A stretch of 64,000 nt of DNA from Paracyclopina nana (taxonomy: Eukaryota; Arthropoda; Copepoda; Cyclopoida; Cyclopettidae), in the NCBI GenBank assembly GCA_019096065.1, contig JAGUCH010000004.1, forward strand, positions 8,246,001-8,310,000, written 5' to 3'. Both the position numbers and the translations under genes were made by a program. A model generated the notes under the pieces. It made no database searches. It had not been told where the DNA came from and saw nothing but the letters and a program-made list of their open reading frames with translations. This document shows, in pieces, positions 1 to 11,064 of the stretch (positions are counted from its first letter, which is position 1; every line of letters starts with the position of its first letter).

Positions 1-2826
1 GACAATCTTCTTGAAAAACTCAATTCTGTAGAAGGTTCTCTTGTGGAGGATGAAGAGCTGATTCATGTGCTTCAAGAGACAAAGGCCACTGCTGAGGAAG
101 TAAGCAAGAAGCTAGTTGTAGCCTCAGAAACTGAAGCAAAGATCAACACAGCTAGAGAAGAGTACAGGCCAGTTGCCACCAGGGGCTCCATCTTGTACTT
201 TTTGATTGTTGAGCTGAGCAAGGTAAATGTCATGTATCAGACATCACTGAGGCAATTCTTGAATCTTTTTGATGGCTCAATCACTAAGTCAAAACCTACC
301 CACATTGTTGAAAAGAGGATCAACAATGTCTTGGAATACCTCACCAAAATAGTGTGGCGATATACTCTGAGAGGACTCTACGAGAGGCACAAGTTTTTGT
401 TCACTCTCTTGCTGGCTCTCAAAATTGATCTGAACTCATCAAGGATCACACATGCAGAGTTCCTATTGCTTCTGAAGGGTGGTGCAGCATTGGATTTGAA
501 TGCTGTAAAACCCAAGCCATTTCGATGGATGCTTGATGTCATTTGGCTGAATTTGGTAGAATTAAGCAAGCAGGAGATTTTTAATCAACTATTGGAAAAA
601 GTCACTGAAAATGAAAAAGAATGGAAATACTGGTGTGACACAGAAGCTCCCGAAGAAGAGGAGATCCCTTGTGGATACCAAGCAACACTCGATGTCTTCC
701 GCAAACTTTTACTCATAAGAGCCTGGTGCCCAGACAGAACCTTGTCACAGGCCAGGAAATATATATTTGACTCTCTTGGAGCAGAATACCTAGAAAGCAG
801 TGTTTTGGATTTGGAATCAATGCTGGAGGAATCAGATAACAGAATTCCACTCATTTGCTTATTGTCTATTGGTTCAGATCCTACTCCACAAATTGAAGCT
901 ATTGCAAAGTCAAGGTGCCAGGAAATGCATGCCTTGTCAATGGGTCAGGGTCAAGAAGAGGCAGCAAGGAAGCTACTCACAGTGAGTCATGACTTTAATT
1001 GATATTATTTTGCGTTATAACACTTTTATGTAGGACTCAATCGCTCAAGGACATTGGCTACTGCTTCAAAACTGTCACTTATCCTTGTACTTTTGTGATG
1101 AAATCATGCAAACTGTTATTGACTCTGAGGAAATTCATGCCAACTTCAGGCTCTGGTTGACAACAGAGAAGCACCCACAATTCCCCATTGGTCTGCTTCA
1201 AATGTCAATCAAATTTACAAATGAACCACCTCAAGGAATCAGGGCTAGCTTGAAGAGAACATATTCAGACATAACTCAGGATACTTTGGACTATTCCAAT
1301 CACCCAAGCTGGCCTATGTTGCTGTATTCTGTTGCGTTCTTGCACACAGTTGTGCAGGAAAGGCGAAAGTATGGAGCATTGGGATGGAATGTACCCTATG
1401 AGTTCAATCAAGCTGACTTCTCAGCGTCAATACAGTTCATCATGAATCATTTGGATGATCTGGATCCTAAAAGAGGAATTTCTTGGAACACAGTCTGCTT
1501 TATGCTTGGTGAAGTCCAATATGGTGGAAGGGTAACTGATGACTTTGACAAGAGGCTATTATGCACCTTTACCAATGTATGGTTTTCTGATGGTCTCCTT
1601 CAACCTGGCTTCAAGTTCTATGAAGGCTATCCCTTGCCTGACTACAAAACAATTGATGAATACCATGATCACATTATCAACATGCCTCTTCAAGACATCC
1701 CTGAAGTGTTTGGATTACATTCAAATGCAGACATTTCATACCAAATCAATACAGCCAAAGGCATTCTTGACACTATCTTGAGTGTGCAACCAAAGGAGAG
1801 TGCAGCTGGCAAACCAGGAGAGACCAGAGAGGCAATAGTATACAAAATTGCAGAGGACATGCTTAGGAAGTTACCAAGGGACTATGTTCCTCATGAGGTT
1901 AAAGAGTCATTGGTCAGACTAGGTGGTCTACTTCCAATGAACATATTTTTGCGACAAGAAATTGATCGAGTTCAAAAGATTCTCACAATGGGTATGATAA
2001 TCAAGTTTATTTTTTAAAAGAGATTGTTGCATTTCCCCCTTTTTTCTAGTGCGACAAAATTTGTCCGACTTGAAGTTGGCTATTGAGGGCACCATAGTGA
2101 TGAGTGACAATCTAAGGACTCTTTTGGACAGTATGTATGATGCAAAAGTGCCAGACACTTGGGAAAGAGTTTCTTGGCAATCAGCAACACTAGGGTTTTG
2201 GTATACTGAGTTGCTTGAAAGAGATGGTCAATTCAGAAGATGGTGCTTCCATGGTAGACCCAAGGTTAGTTGCCTATCTGAAATCTTGAGCAACTCTTTC
2301 AAGGCTAATCTTTTATGTTAGGTCTTTTGGGTAACTGGATTTTTCAACCCTCAAGGGTTCTTAACTGCAATGAGACAAGAAGTCACAAGGAGTCATAAAG
2401 GCTGGGCTCTTGATAGTGTCATTTGTCAAAATTTGGTAACCAGGTTTGCCAAGGAAGACATCCATGATTCCCCTCCTGAGGGAGTGTACATTCATGGTAT
2501 AAAAAAGCAGTCATATGAGCAAGCAGTGATGGATCTAAAATTGGCATTTCTTTACAGGTCTATTTTTGGAGGGAGCAAGTCTTGATAGGAAGACAGGAAA
2601 ACTGGTTGAGTCAAGACCCAAAGTTCTGTATGAGCAAATGCCAGTGATTTACATCTATGCCATCAATACAACCGCAGGCAAGGACTCCAAGCTGTATGAG
2701 TGTCCCATCTATAGGAAACCAGCAAGAACAGACCTGAACTATATTGGCTCTATTGATTTTGAGAGTGATATTGGACCAAGACACTGGACCATGAGAGGGG
2801 TGGCACTTTTGTGTGACATCAAATAA
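1..2826 (+). CDS. Axonemal dynein heavy chain, C-terminal part (5' end outside window)
   Basis: This is the C-terminal 865 residues of an outer-arm axonemal dynein heavy chain, the ATP-driven motor of cilia and sperm flagella. Exons are 1-981, 1034-1991, 2050-2264, 2322-2496 and 2558-2826, all with GT-AG borders and consistent phase. The reading frame is open at base 1, so the gene starts upstream. Visible family signatures are [20 protein letters not shown] at the AAA5/AAA6 junction, [21 protein letters not shown] and LLLQNCHLS, and the terminal [12 protein letters not shown]. The pattern matches the DNAH5/DNAH8 class better than other dyneins from memory of the families. The introns are only 52-62 bp. 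The gene converges on the minus-strand CIA30-like gene about 200 bp downstream. No frameshift was seen. Confidence 0.93.
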
Positions 2827-3030
2827 GCAATTTTAACATATTGTGCTCTATTTTTCTGCCCTGTTAGCCGTCTAAAGTTTGACTTGAGCATATTCACAAA
2901 CCCTAGTACACAATTAAACACACAAGTACATCCTATTTTCATCTCTAATTGGAATACTTCTTGAAATATTGATGAACATTTTTGTAAATATTTATTTTTG
3001 CCTTGGTATGGTGGTAACAAGATTAGTAAT

Positions 3031-3776
3031 TTAAGGAAGTAGCTTAACATAGTCAATTTCCAAGGTACCAGGACCACTTTGCTTGAAGCTCTCATCATAG
3101 ACATTACCAAAAGTCTGCAGCCCAAATGTCTTAATGTCAGCCAAATCTATTGGAGGCTCATCCGGATTGACTGTGCCATTGACATCTTGATGAAAGTTTT
3201 CAAATGGCAAAAATGCAGTTTCAAACCCAAAGTTATTTTCAAGTGCCTAGACAAGAGCATGAGATAAGGTGGGCTCAAGTGTGGATAACTAATAGGTACC
3301 TCAAATTTCTGTTCATAGCTGGTGAACCTGTCAGTGCTAACTGGAGTTTTTAGGAGTATTTTCCAATGTGAAATGTCTCTACTTTGTGACTTGAATTTGA
3401 CTTCTAAGCCTGAGTAAGCAGAGAAGTCAAATGGTCCATCTTTGTACATGCCAGCAAAGCAGGCTCCATTCGGTTGAGGATTGAGCAGGGCAAAGAAGAC
3501 AGCCCTTCGAAACTGCCTTGTTTTTTGGAGAACTAAAGCTGCCTTGGATTTGCCCACTTCCCTCACAGTATCGGACACTTCATACCAATCATCAACATTG
3601 TCCATTGTTGTGAAATCAAAAAGAAACTCTGACTCTGATTGATTGCCTTTGATCATAATGAACAACCTAGATGCATGCAACAATGTTCAAATCATTGAGT
3701 ATCAAGAAAAATGTTCATACAAACTGAGTGCAAGTAGCGAAGAAATGTAAAAACTGGTAGTTTGGAATTGCCACAT
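3031..3776 (-). CDS. Secreted CIA30-domain protein (NDUFAF1-like fold)
   Basis: Three exons (3721-3776, 3300-3666, 3031-3246) encode 212 residues. The core (LFDFTTMDNVDDWYEVSDTV, then LLNPQPNGACFAGM and FDFSAYSGLEVKFKSQ) is a CIA30 / galactose-binding-like domain, known from NDUFAF1, the mitochondrial complex I assembly factor. The first exon begins with a hydrophobic stretch (SSLLALSLLFIMI) that looks like a signal peptide rather than a mitochondrial presequence, so I infer a secreted or ER protein. The domain ends with GPGTLEIDYVKLLP. The start ATG lies only 137 bp downstream of the stop of the proteinase gene on the same strand. The small first exon is inferred from splice sites and phase, so its identity is less certain than that of the domain. 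Confidence 0.82.
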
Positions 3777-3913
3777 GTTGAGAGCATGTGCACAGAGATC
3801 AGCTGAGAGTTGTTGACAAATGCTAAAAAAGGCGGCAAATTCAAAAAGTCTCATTTATGAGAATGCTGCAGAATTATGATTATTATTTCGAGGTTTAAAA
3901 TTGAGTAGATAAT

Positions 3914-5717
3914 TTATTTAGGGATGACATAAGTGGCAGCAGTGGCCACTCCACAATTGTTGTTCTTCTGGCTCATCAAGACATACCCATCATTGCCCCA
4001 ATAAGTGGACCAAGAGTTCTTGATCAGCCAGTAAGCCTCTCCATTGATCTCACCATATCCAACCAAAAGGACAGCATGGTCCAGCCCATCAGGGGTGTTG
4101 TTGCATTCAGGCTCATAGTAGACACCATTGCTGTAAAATGACAATGAGCGGTGAGCAGCATCGATGCCTACACTCAGTGGTCCATGCTTGGCCAAGGCAA
4201 CCTTGACAGCTTCATTGTCTCCAGATGTCACGTTGACGAAGCCAGAAATCTGAAAGCCAATCTCCACGTTGGAGTCATTCATGTGGCAAAAGCCATCATT
4301 GCCAAGGTAAGGACCGTAAGACTCTTCGGTTGGAATGCCTCCATGCTTGAGCATGAACTCATAAACCCGAAAGTCTTCGCCCCCATCACATCCATTGTTT
4401 CCAAAGCCCCAAGAGCAATCCACGAGAGCTTGTTGGGAAAACTTGACCAGTTCACCTGTTTTGAGAAAGTTGGCACCTTCAAGAGTTCCAACTGTGCCAA
4501 ATGACCAACATGATCCACATGAGGCTTGGTCTTTGACGGGAGTGACTGCTCCATAAAGCCTCCAGTCCAGCATGGTGGGTGTGCTGTCCAATTCCAATTG
4601 GGTGTATGAGAAGGGTTGGCCTCCATTATATTGTCCTGATGGCCTTAGCCTTCCCCGGAGTCTGGTGATTTCAGAATCAGTCCTATCAGCTAAATGATTG
4701 GGAGCCAGTTTGTAGCTGAGGTTTTGCCGATTCTTTGATTGGATATAGCGCAGGTTTTGCTTGAAGATGTCCTTACGGTTCTCCCTGTCAATGCCATTCC
4801 TGTATTTCTTATTGTGCTTGATTTCAAAATGGTTGAAAGCAGAATCCACATGGGTTTCCTTGGCTTCAATAAACTCCTGCATGGGATTCATTGAGATTGC
4901 ATGGTCAAAGTCAGAGCCAGGACCAGGCCATCCATGACAGGATGAAGCATCGTAGTCTTCAAACACTTTTGCATTGGGTCTAGCATTTTTAAAGTCCTGA
5001 AAGAGACAGTTAATAAAAGCTGTCAAGCTCCTGCAATGCTTTAATGATAAAATATGGCAGACGAAATAACCAGCCTGATAGCAATTTTGAGCTATTTAGG
5101 CAAAGATCAGTCATGGTAATTAAATTTAAAATCATGGAGTATTTTAATGTGCTACTCACTGAATACTCCAAGTAGTAATGATCATAATGGGAACCAAGGA
5201 TGTTATTGTAGCCTTTCATCTCATATTGGACTGGAGTGACAATACCATTGTCATCCTTCTTGATCCACATGGTATACTTGTTGATCTTTTGACCTATGGC
5301 TTCCTTCTTTTGCCACTTTTGCCCTTTGGCATCTTCGCCTTTGAGCACAAATCCAGTTAAATCTGGCAGAATGGATTGAGGCTCCACTGGGCTGTCTTCG
5401 GATCCTTCCACCGCAAAGCAATTCATCTGGTTGAACACTTTCTCATCGGTCATGGGAACAATCTTGAGCATTTGTCCGAATTTGCCCTTCTTGGCCAGCT
5501 GAAAGGTCTTGTCCATGCCATCATAGTAGTCGATTCTGCTCTGTCCGGACTCGCCATCGTAAAAAGCGGCGAATTTCTCCCGGATTTCCGCGTAGGGCAA
5601 ACTCAAGAATCCGGACACTGAATATCCGGAAGGCCAACTCGGTGGAGGATCGCTATTGGAGGCCATAATGGCCTCTACGTAGAGAGAGGCCAAAATAATC
5701 AGTGTCTTCCATAGCAT
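3914..5717 (-). CDS. 26-29-p: 26/29-kDa type papain-family cysteine proteinase
   Basis: Two exons (5160-5717 and 3914-4996) encode about 546 residues. A signal peptide (MLWKTLIILASLYVEAIMA) is followed by a roughly 190-residue N-terminal domain, an inhibitor I29-type propeptide (ENRKDIFKQNLRYI) and a C-terminal papain domain. Catalytic residues are all present: the oxyanion Gln and nucleophile Cys in VKDQASCGSCWSFG, the His in DHAVLLVGYG and the Asn in IKNSWSTYWG. This order and length match insect 26/29-kDa hemocyte proteinases and counting-factor-associated protein D-like enzymes. By family knowledge it acts in lysosome-like granules or is secreted. I chose the ATG at 5717; the frame opens earlier only with a TTG. 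A 286-bp divergent promoter region separates it from the peroxiredoxin gene. Confidence 0.93.
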
Positions 5718-6003
5718 GATTCCACTCAAACTGGACTACTAACAAAGACGTAAACAAAGAGAACTTTGTCCGTCAAATCGTCGGGGGTCAAAGGCCGAAT
5801 AAGCGGGTTGGTTTGGCTCTTTAAAAATTAAAAAGACGCGAAAATAAGCAGAGTTACCAGATATCAAAATCATACTAAGTACTGGGACTTATCAAAATCG
5901 CCACTTTTGGCACTTTTATGAAATAAAAAATGCCAGTGAGTATAACTCTTTCTTGAATCAGCTGATTTCGAAAAATTTGTAAACAAAAACAAGTTTTTGC
6001 ATA
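5718..6003. promoter_or_regulatory. Divergent intergenic promoter region
   Basis: This 286-bp stretch lies between the start codons of the proteinase (minus) and peroxiredoxin (plus) genes, so it must hold both promoters. No convincing TATA box is seen at a fitting distance on either side. The role is inferred from position only. Confidence 0.5.
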
Positions 6004-6872
6004 ATGGCTTCTCTCATCGCAAGAAGGCTGCCTTTGTTGGCCAAAACCTCACTGAGGACCTTGTCAACGACCAATCAGGTCTTCTTCAAGGCCCAAGTTC
6101 AAAAGCCTGCACCAGAGTTCAAAGGCCAAGCCGTGGTGAATGGGCAGTTCAAGCAAGTTTCCCTCAAGGACTACGAGGGAAAATGGCTCGTTTTGTTCTT
6201 CTACCCCCTCGATTTCACCTTTGTTTGCCCTACTGAAATCATTGCGTTTTCCGAGGCGATTGACCAATTCAAGGCCATCAACTGTGAGGTAAATTGCAAA
6301 ACTGAGTAATCTCCAATTTAACGCCTATTTTGTCATAATTTTGCCATTTTTTGGGGCAACATTCCCATTTAGCTCAGCATTGGGTTATTGATTAATCGGT
6401 TGAACTCAAGATATGTTTTATGTTTGCAGGTGATTGGAGCCTCTACAGATTCTCACTTCTCCCATTTGGCATGGATCAACCTGGATAGGAAGAAGGGTGG
6501 CCTTGGTGGCCTCAAGTATCCTCTGCTGTCCGACTTTTCGAGGAAAATTGCCGACGACTACGGAGTGTTGATTCCAGAGGCTGGCATTGCCTTAAGAGGA
6601 CTTTTCATCATTGATCCCAAAGTATTGGAATTTATCATGCTGAGTATTTTGTCCTTTTTTAATGCAATTTTATGTTTTAGGGAGTATTGCGGCAGATGAC
6701 AGTAAATGATTTGCCTGTGGGCAGATCTGTTGAAGAAACTCTGAGGTTGGTGAAAGCCTTCCAGTTTGTCGAAAAGCATGGCGAAGTGTGTCCTGCCAAT
6801 TGGAAGGAAAACGCGCCAACCATCAAGCCAGATCCCAAGGGATCTCAAGAGTACTTTGAAAAAGTCAACTAA
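6004..6872 (+). CDS. Prdx3: Mitochondrial typical 2-Cys peroxiredoxin
   Basis: Three exons (6004-6288, 6430-6621, 6681-6872) encode 222 residues. The enzyme reduces hydrogen peroxide and alkyl hydroperoxides using thioredoxin. The N terminus ([20 protein letters not shown]) is basic, lacks acidic residues and resembles a mitochondrial presequence. The peroxidatic Cys sits in [13 protein letters not shown] and the resolving Cys in [11 protein letters not shown]. The GGLG and C-terminal YF elements that make eukaryotic 2-Cys enzymes sensitive to over-oxidation are both present ([12 protein letters not shown] and EYFEKVN). Length and motifs fit PRDX3. The gene looks complete. Confidence 0.95.
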
Positions 6873-6974
6873 AAACCACAATATCATTGTAATAATAAAC
6901 AATTTAAAAAATATTTTTATTTCAGTTCAAACTACTTTTATTTGTTACAAGTGCAGAGCGGCCTCTCTCCATTT

Positions 6975-7436
6975 TTATTTTTTTTCCTAATAGCATGGAA
7001 ATAATATAATTAATCCACTCTAAAGCATTGTTTTATTGTAAATGGAGAAGCACTCACGTTGTTAAATCGATTTTGCAGATTTCTCTTCTCTTCTTCCAGC
7101 CGTCGCAGTCTAGCCTCGTTTTCTCTTACTTTCCTCTCCTATAAAAAAATAATGAAAACAATTCAAAAGTTCTTTTAAAAGGTTTTAAAAAAACTCTTAG
7201 GATGTAGTTGTGATCCAAGAGAAGAGCTGATATGAAGCATAAAGTATTAGTAGATGTTCCTTACTTCCTCTCGAATTTGTGCTTGCGTTTGTGCCAGTTG
7301 CCTCCTTTTTTCCTCGTTGTCATTCTTGAATTGAAAATTATTTCCTCCAAGCTCGGTTATTAAATTTAAAAACTTACTTTTAAGAAGTTGGCATTCATTG
7401 TGAGAGGATAGTATAGATGACAGCCTTGCAATTGAT
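6975..7436 (-). CDS. Putative 3' exons of an unidentified coiled-coil protein
   Basis: Four short segments with matching splice signals and phase can be chained on the minus strand: 7378-7436, 7265-7324, 7058-7138, and a 12-base last exon at 6975-6986 that ends in TAA. The two middle exons read NDNEEKRRQLAQTQAQIREE and ERKVRENEARLRRLEEEKRN, a strongly charged heptad-like coiled coil, and are the best supported. Three of the putative introns are 54-126 bp long, and the last is 71 bp. I do not recognise the protein. Upstream exons should lie above 7436, but I could not find them, so only a fragment is reported. A poly(A) signal-like AATAAA lies just past the proposed stop on this strand. Confidence 0.4.
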
Positions 7437-9271
7437 CTAAAATCTAAGATGAGACTGAATGTCATCCCCAAAAGTTCAGCATTTATAAGTATTCGAACTG
7501 GTTTTTGACGCTTCAATTGACAGCTCATCTTCACTTAATTTTCATCATTATTGGCAGCTTTCAAACTTTGAAATTAGCTATTCATATCCACATGAAAGCC
7601 AATCAAATAATGAAGCTTGACCAAGCCCAATCTTGCCCAATTTAAATAAAAACTGAACACTTTCCAATCAAGTTGGCCATCTGGCCAAGAGAAAAATAAC
7701 ATGTCCTCAAAACTTGAAAAAAAACTTAGCTATCAAATATCTGGCAAGATGAAAAGAAACAAAAAAATGTTAAATTCTTTGGGCTACGCTTTGAATCTAC
7801 CTCTTTGTTCATAATTTGGGGAAAATGCTGACAAATCAAGTACACACCTCATTTTCAAGCCAAAATAACAATATCTATTGCAGTAAATTGGTAGCTGAGA
7901 AATTATCCAATGAAATGAAATTAAAAAGGGTTGCTGTTTTTGAATTTTAGGCAATTCTAACAAGAAACCAAATAATCTGCGAGAAGTTACACACGAGTTG
8001 CTGAGGAAGCAATTTAGCAGTAATAAAATATTTTAAAAGTCAACAGAACATGTCATATTTATTTTCGTTTTTCATGAAAAAATATTTGTAGGGCCTTTTG
8101 CTAAAAAAGACAATTATTGCGTAAAGTTCGAATCATTAATTAGCACTTAGTTGCCCACTTAAAGTCGTGCTACTGAATTCACACCTTTATTATAGTTTAC
8201 CGTAGCAATTTTTAAGCGCCTACAAAAGCAAATTTTACGCAAATTGAACCTCTCAGTTACAATTAGGGTATTCTTTAAATATGGCGTCAAACGTCATTCA
8301 AATCATCGATTTTTAAGTGTAGCTTCATCAATTGTCATAGTAACATCTGGGAAGCTTCTGATCTATATTTTTCATAAAAACGTGTTTACAAGCAATTGGA
8401 GCCAATAAAGGTCAAACTTCAATCTCTTTCCAGATGGCCAAGAAAATGTCAATCAAAGAAGTTTTTCAACATCTGGCTACATTTTATAAAAATTCTACTA
8501 ACATTTAGTGGATAATGTGAGCAAAAAAGCAATCTTAAAAATGCCTTTGCATTCACATAATTAGTTTCGCATCTTCGAAGTAATTTTGAGCTCATTAAAA
8601 CCTTCACCAATCATTGCACATCTTGCTATTTTTCAAGCGGTGTTCATCTACTTAAAAGATTTCAGTTTTTGTAATTATGAAGGCAACTATTGAGACAGAT
8701 TTCTTCACATAGATGAACATTGCATAAATTGCAGTACGCGTATTGATGGAAATGAATGGCCCGTTATTTAGGCAAAGAAGGTGATTTTTAGAAGTTCAAG
8801 GACATCGACCTTGGCTTCAAATGCTTTGTTACACCAGCACTCCAAAGTGCCTTTTTTCAGGTCAAAAAGATGCCTGAAAACTCCGAAATGTTCACACCCT
8901 TGAATTGCATTTTGGGGAGCATAACCAGTTTGTGGCATTTGAAAAGACAAAGCAATCAAGGGGCTGCTGGCATGGAAAACTCAATTAATCAGAGCAAAAA
9001 ACTAGATAACCATGAGGCAGCATTCAACAGGATGCAATCAAGTGTGCTGGTGCACGGTCTAACCCAACATAAAAAAAGGGGGGCAAAAAACAAATCGGCC
9101 AAATAAATCATTTTTTAAAAGTCGTTCTAAATTCTAAAAGTGTGCAAATTTTGGAAAAAGGTGCGTTGCATAAGCGTGCACAGTGGATGGCATCCCACCT
9201 TGCCCTCAGGGCTCAAAACAGGACAAGTAGAATACGCGCGTGCGCGCCAGCTATTAACTCCATGATGCTCC
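7437..9271. other. AT-rich stretch without recognised genes
   Basis: No open frame here has splice context or similarity I can support. It may hold introns or 5' exons of the coiled-coil gene below 7436. A short GC-rich patch of alternating CG/TG (9230-9250) lies just before the cuticle promoter. Confidence 0.5.
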
Positions 9272-9279
9272 TATAAAAG
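9272..9279 (+). promoter_or_regulatory. TATA box of the cuticle protein gene
   Basis: TATAAAAG lies 73 bases before the start codon of the cuticle gene, with an initiator-like TTAGTT about 30 bases downstream. A strong TATA box fits a highly expressed, stage-regulated cuticle gene. Confidence 0.7.
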
Positions 9280-9344
9280 GCCCTCCGACCGCATGAGGGT
9301 TAAGTTAGTTTTGTCTGAACACTAGCGCTACTCCCATTTTCAAC

Positions 9345-9959
9345 ATGAAGTTTTTGGTAAGCCTCACTTTGTCTGCCCCTTTTTTTAAAAAACAAATTTT
9401 TGCCCCTTCAAAAATAAACAAATTTCGAGACGTTGTTGGAAAAGGGCAAAGGCCTCTGTTTACATGTTTTGACCTCACATTTTTTATGTAGGCTCTCATT
9501 GCTGCCTCCGTGGCCTCTGCCTCCGCCCAGTTGGTGAACTACCCCAACGGCGCCGTTGCCCCCGTGGAAACCCCTGAGGTTCAAGCTGCCAAGGCCGCCC
9601 ACTTTGCTGCCCATGGCGCTTACGCCCCAGTCTACGCCTACAACGGCCTCAACCCCATCAACTACAACTTGGGCTACTACCCCGGCCAACTCGTGGCCTA
9701 CGCCAACGGAGCCGTCGCCCCCGCCAAGACCCCCGAGGTCCTCCAGGCTGAGGCCGAGCACTTTGCCGCCAAGGGGCTGCCAGTCAACCCATGGGGATAC
9801 GGCCTGGGCTACGCCCACGCCTACGGCTACGCCAACGCCTACGGCTACGCTGCCTACCCCGGCCTCGTGGCCCACCCCAATGGCGCCCTCGTGCCCGCTG
9901 AGCCCGCTGACGTCGTGGCTGCCCGCGCAGAGCACTTGGCTGCACATGCCGCCGCTTAA
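9345..9959 (+). CDS. Cuticle protein with repeated YPNGA / AAxAEHxAA motifs
   Basis: A 12-base first exon (9345-9356) codes MKFL, and the second exon (9492-9959) completes a signal peptide (ALIAASVASASA) and a 159-residue protein. The mature chain holds three copies of a motif of the form LVNYPNGAVAPVETPEV...AAHFAAH (near residues 17-45, 72-103 and 129-155), separated by Tyr/Gly/Ala-rich spacers such as YGLGYAHAYGYANAYGYAAY. These repeats are typical of crustacean exoskeleton proteins, where they are thought to contribute to the chitin matrix. Codon use is strongly biased to G/C in third positions, unlike the AT-rich surroundings, which fits high expression. The split signal peptide with a tiny first exon is common in arthropod cuticle genes. 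A poly(A) signal follows at 10064. Confidence 0.93.
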
Positions 9960-11064
9960 ATGAGAGAACTACCAACTAGTCATGGACGCTTTTCCAAAAA
10001 AGCTACAAATGATGCGAGTTTTGATTCAGACACCCAAACAAACGAACCGCTTTACACAAAAGAAATAAACGCAAATGATATTTTTGAAGTTGTCATTCCA
10101 ATGAAGTTTCCATTTTTTTGAATCCACTGCACTGCACAACAGCTTAGGAAAAGAGGATTGATTTTCTGAAAATGGATGGTTACATCAGAAAAAATACAGA
10201 AGAGGTCAGAATTGGAGTTGGCACCAGGAAAAGAACGAAAAATGAGCATAGGCCTAGAGCATTTTGCAGAACTTTGGACCAATTAGGATCGCGGCTGTGA
10301 CAAACAATCCTGCAGGTCAATGCCAATGGAAACACAATCGTCCTGAAATGTGCAATTGAAACCACGAATATGAGAGTAAGTTAAAGAAGAAAGAAAACTT
10401 ACGTAGCCAGCACAAATAATGGAGCCAATTCATTAGGTGCAGGAATAACATGCAGACCACATGCAATACAGCCCATGTGGTACATTAGATTCGACAGCAG
10501 TTATAACCAAAGCACATTTGCGAAACCAACAGATTTGCAAACTGCTCATAGATGTGCACCAGCACCAATATAGCCCATTACCAATCACTTCAATTATCAT
10601 GGCAGATGCATACGCATACGCAAATGGGCTTTTTTGATTGATACTGGATAAAAAAAACACTTCCTACTTTGATTTTTAAACCATACTATTTCTGACTCAT
10701 CATTAAGTATGCCAAAGAATGTGAAGTGAGATAGTTGTCCATTGTCCTTTGGCTTAAATTGCTCTCATGATAAAATAACCAAACATTCTAATTCTCTAAT
10801 GAGTATGCAACTTTTTTGCAAAAAAATACATCAGCCACAAATAAAAGCAGTTAGCCAGAAACAAACCAAAGTCCTATTCTTAGCGTATATTATGCCATTG
10901 TTTCAGTCCCAGGTGCTCATTAAGTAATGCCTTGCTTTATGTAAGGACATGCTATATCAGATTGCTAAAAGTGACAGGATTTGACTGATGTGTCCTAAAA
11001 TTAGATTCTTGCATGTGTTCACCGCCGTATCTCTGTTTTATTGGCAAAATGATCTAGTTCCAAA
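9960..11064. other. 3' UTR of cuticle gene and unassigned sequence
   Basis: AATAAA at 10064-10069 is the likely poly(A) signal of the cuticle gene. Beyond it no gene is supported. Upstream exons of the gene that begins by 11065 might lie here. Confidence 0.45.

Noticed and set aside
8768-9106. Overlapping open frames on both strands
   Set aside because: No similarity, signal or splice context; low-complexity composition.
9408-9975. Long minus-strand and second-frame open frames over the cuticle gene
   Set aside because: They are shadows caused by the strong G/C third-position bias of the cuticle gene.
10180-10480. Possible pair of minus-strand exons coding a hydrophobic segment (ELAPLFVLATTIVFPLALTC)
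   Set aside because: A donor and an acceptor fit in phase, but no start, no further exons and no family match were found; it may be chance.
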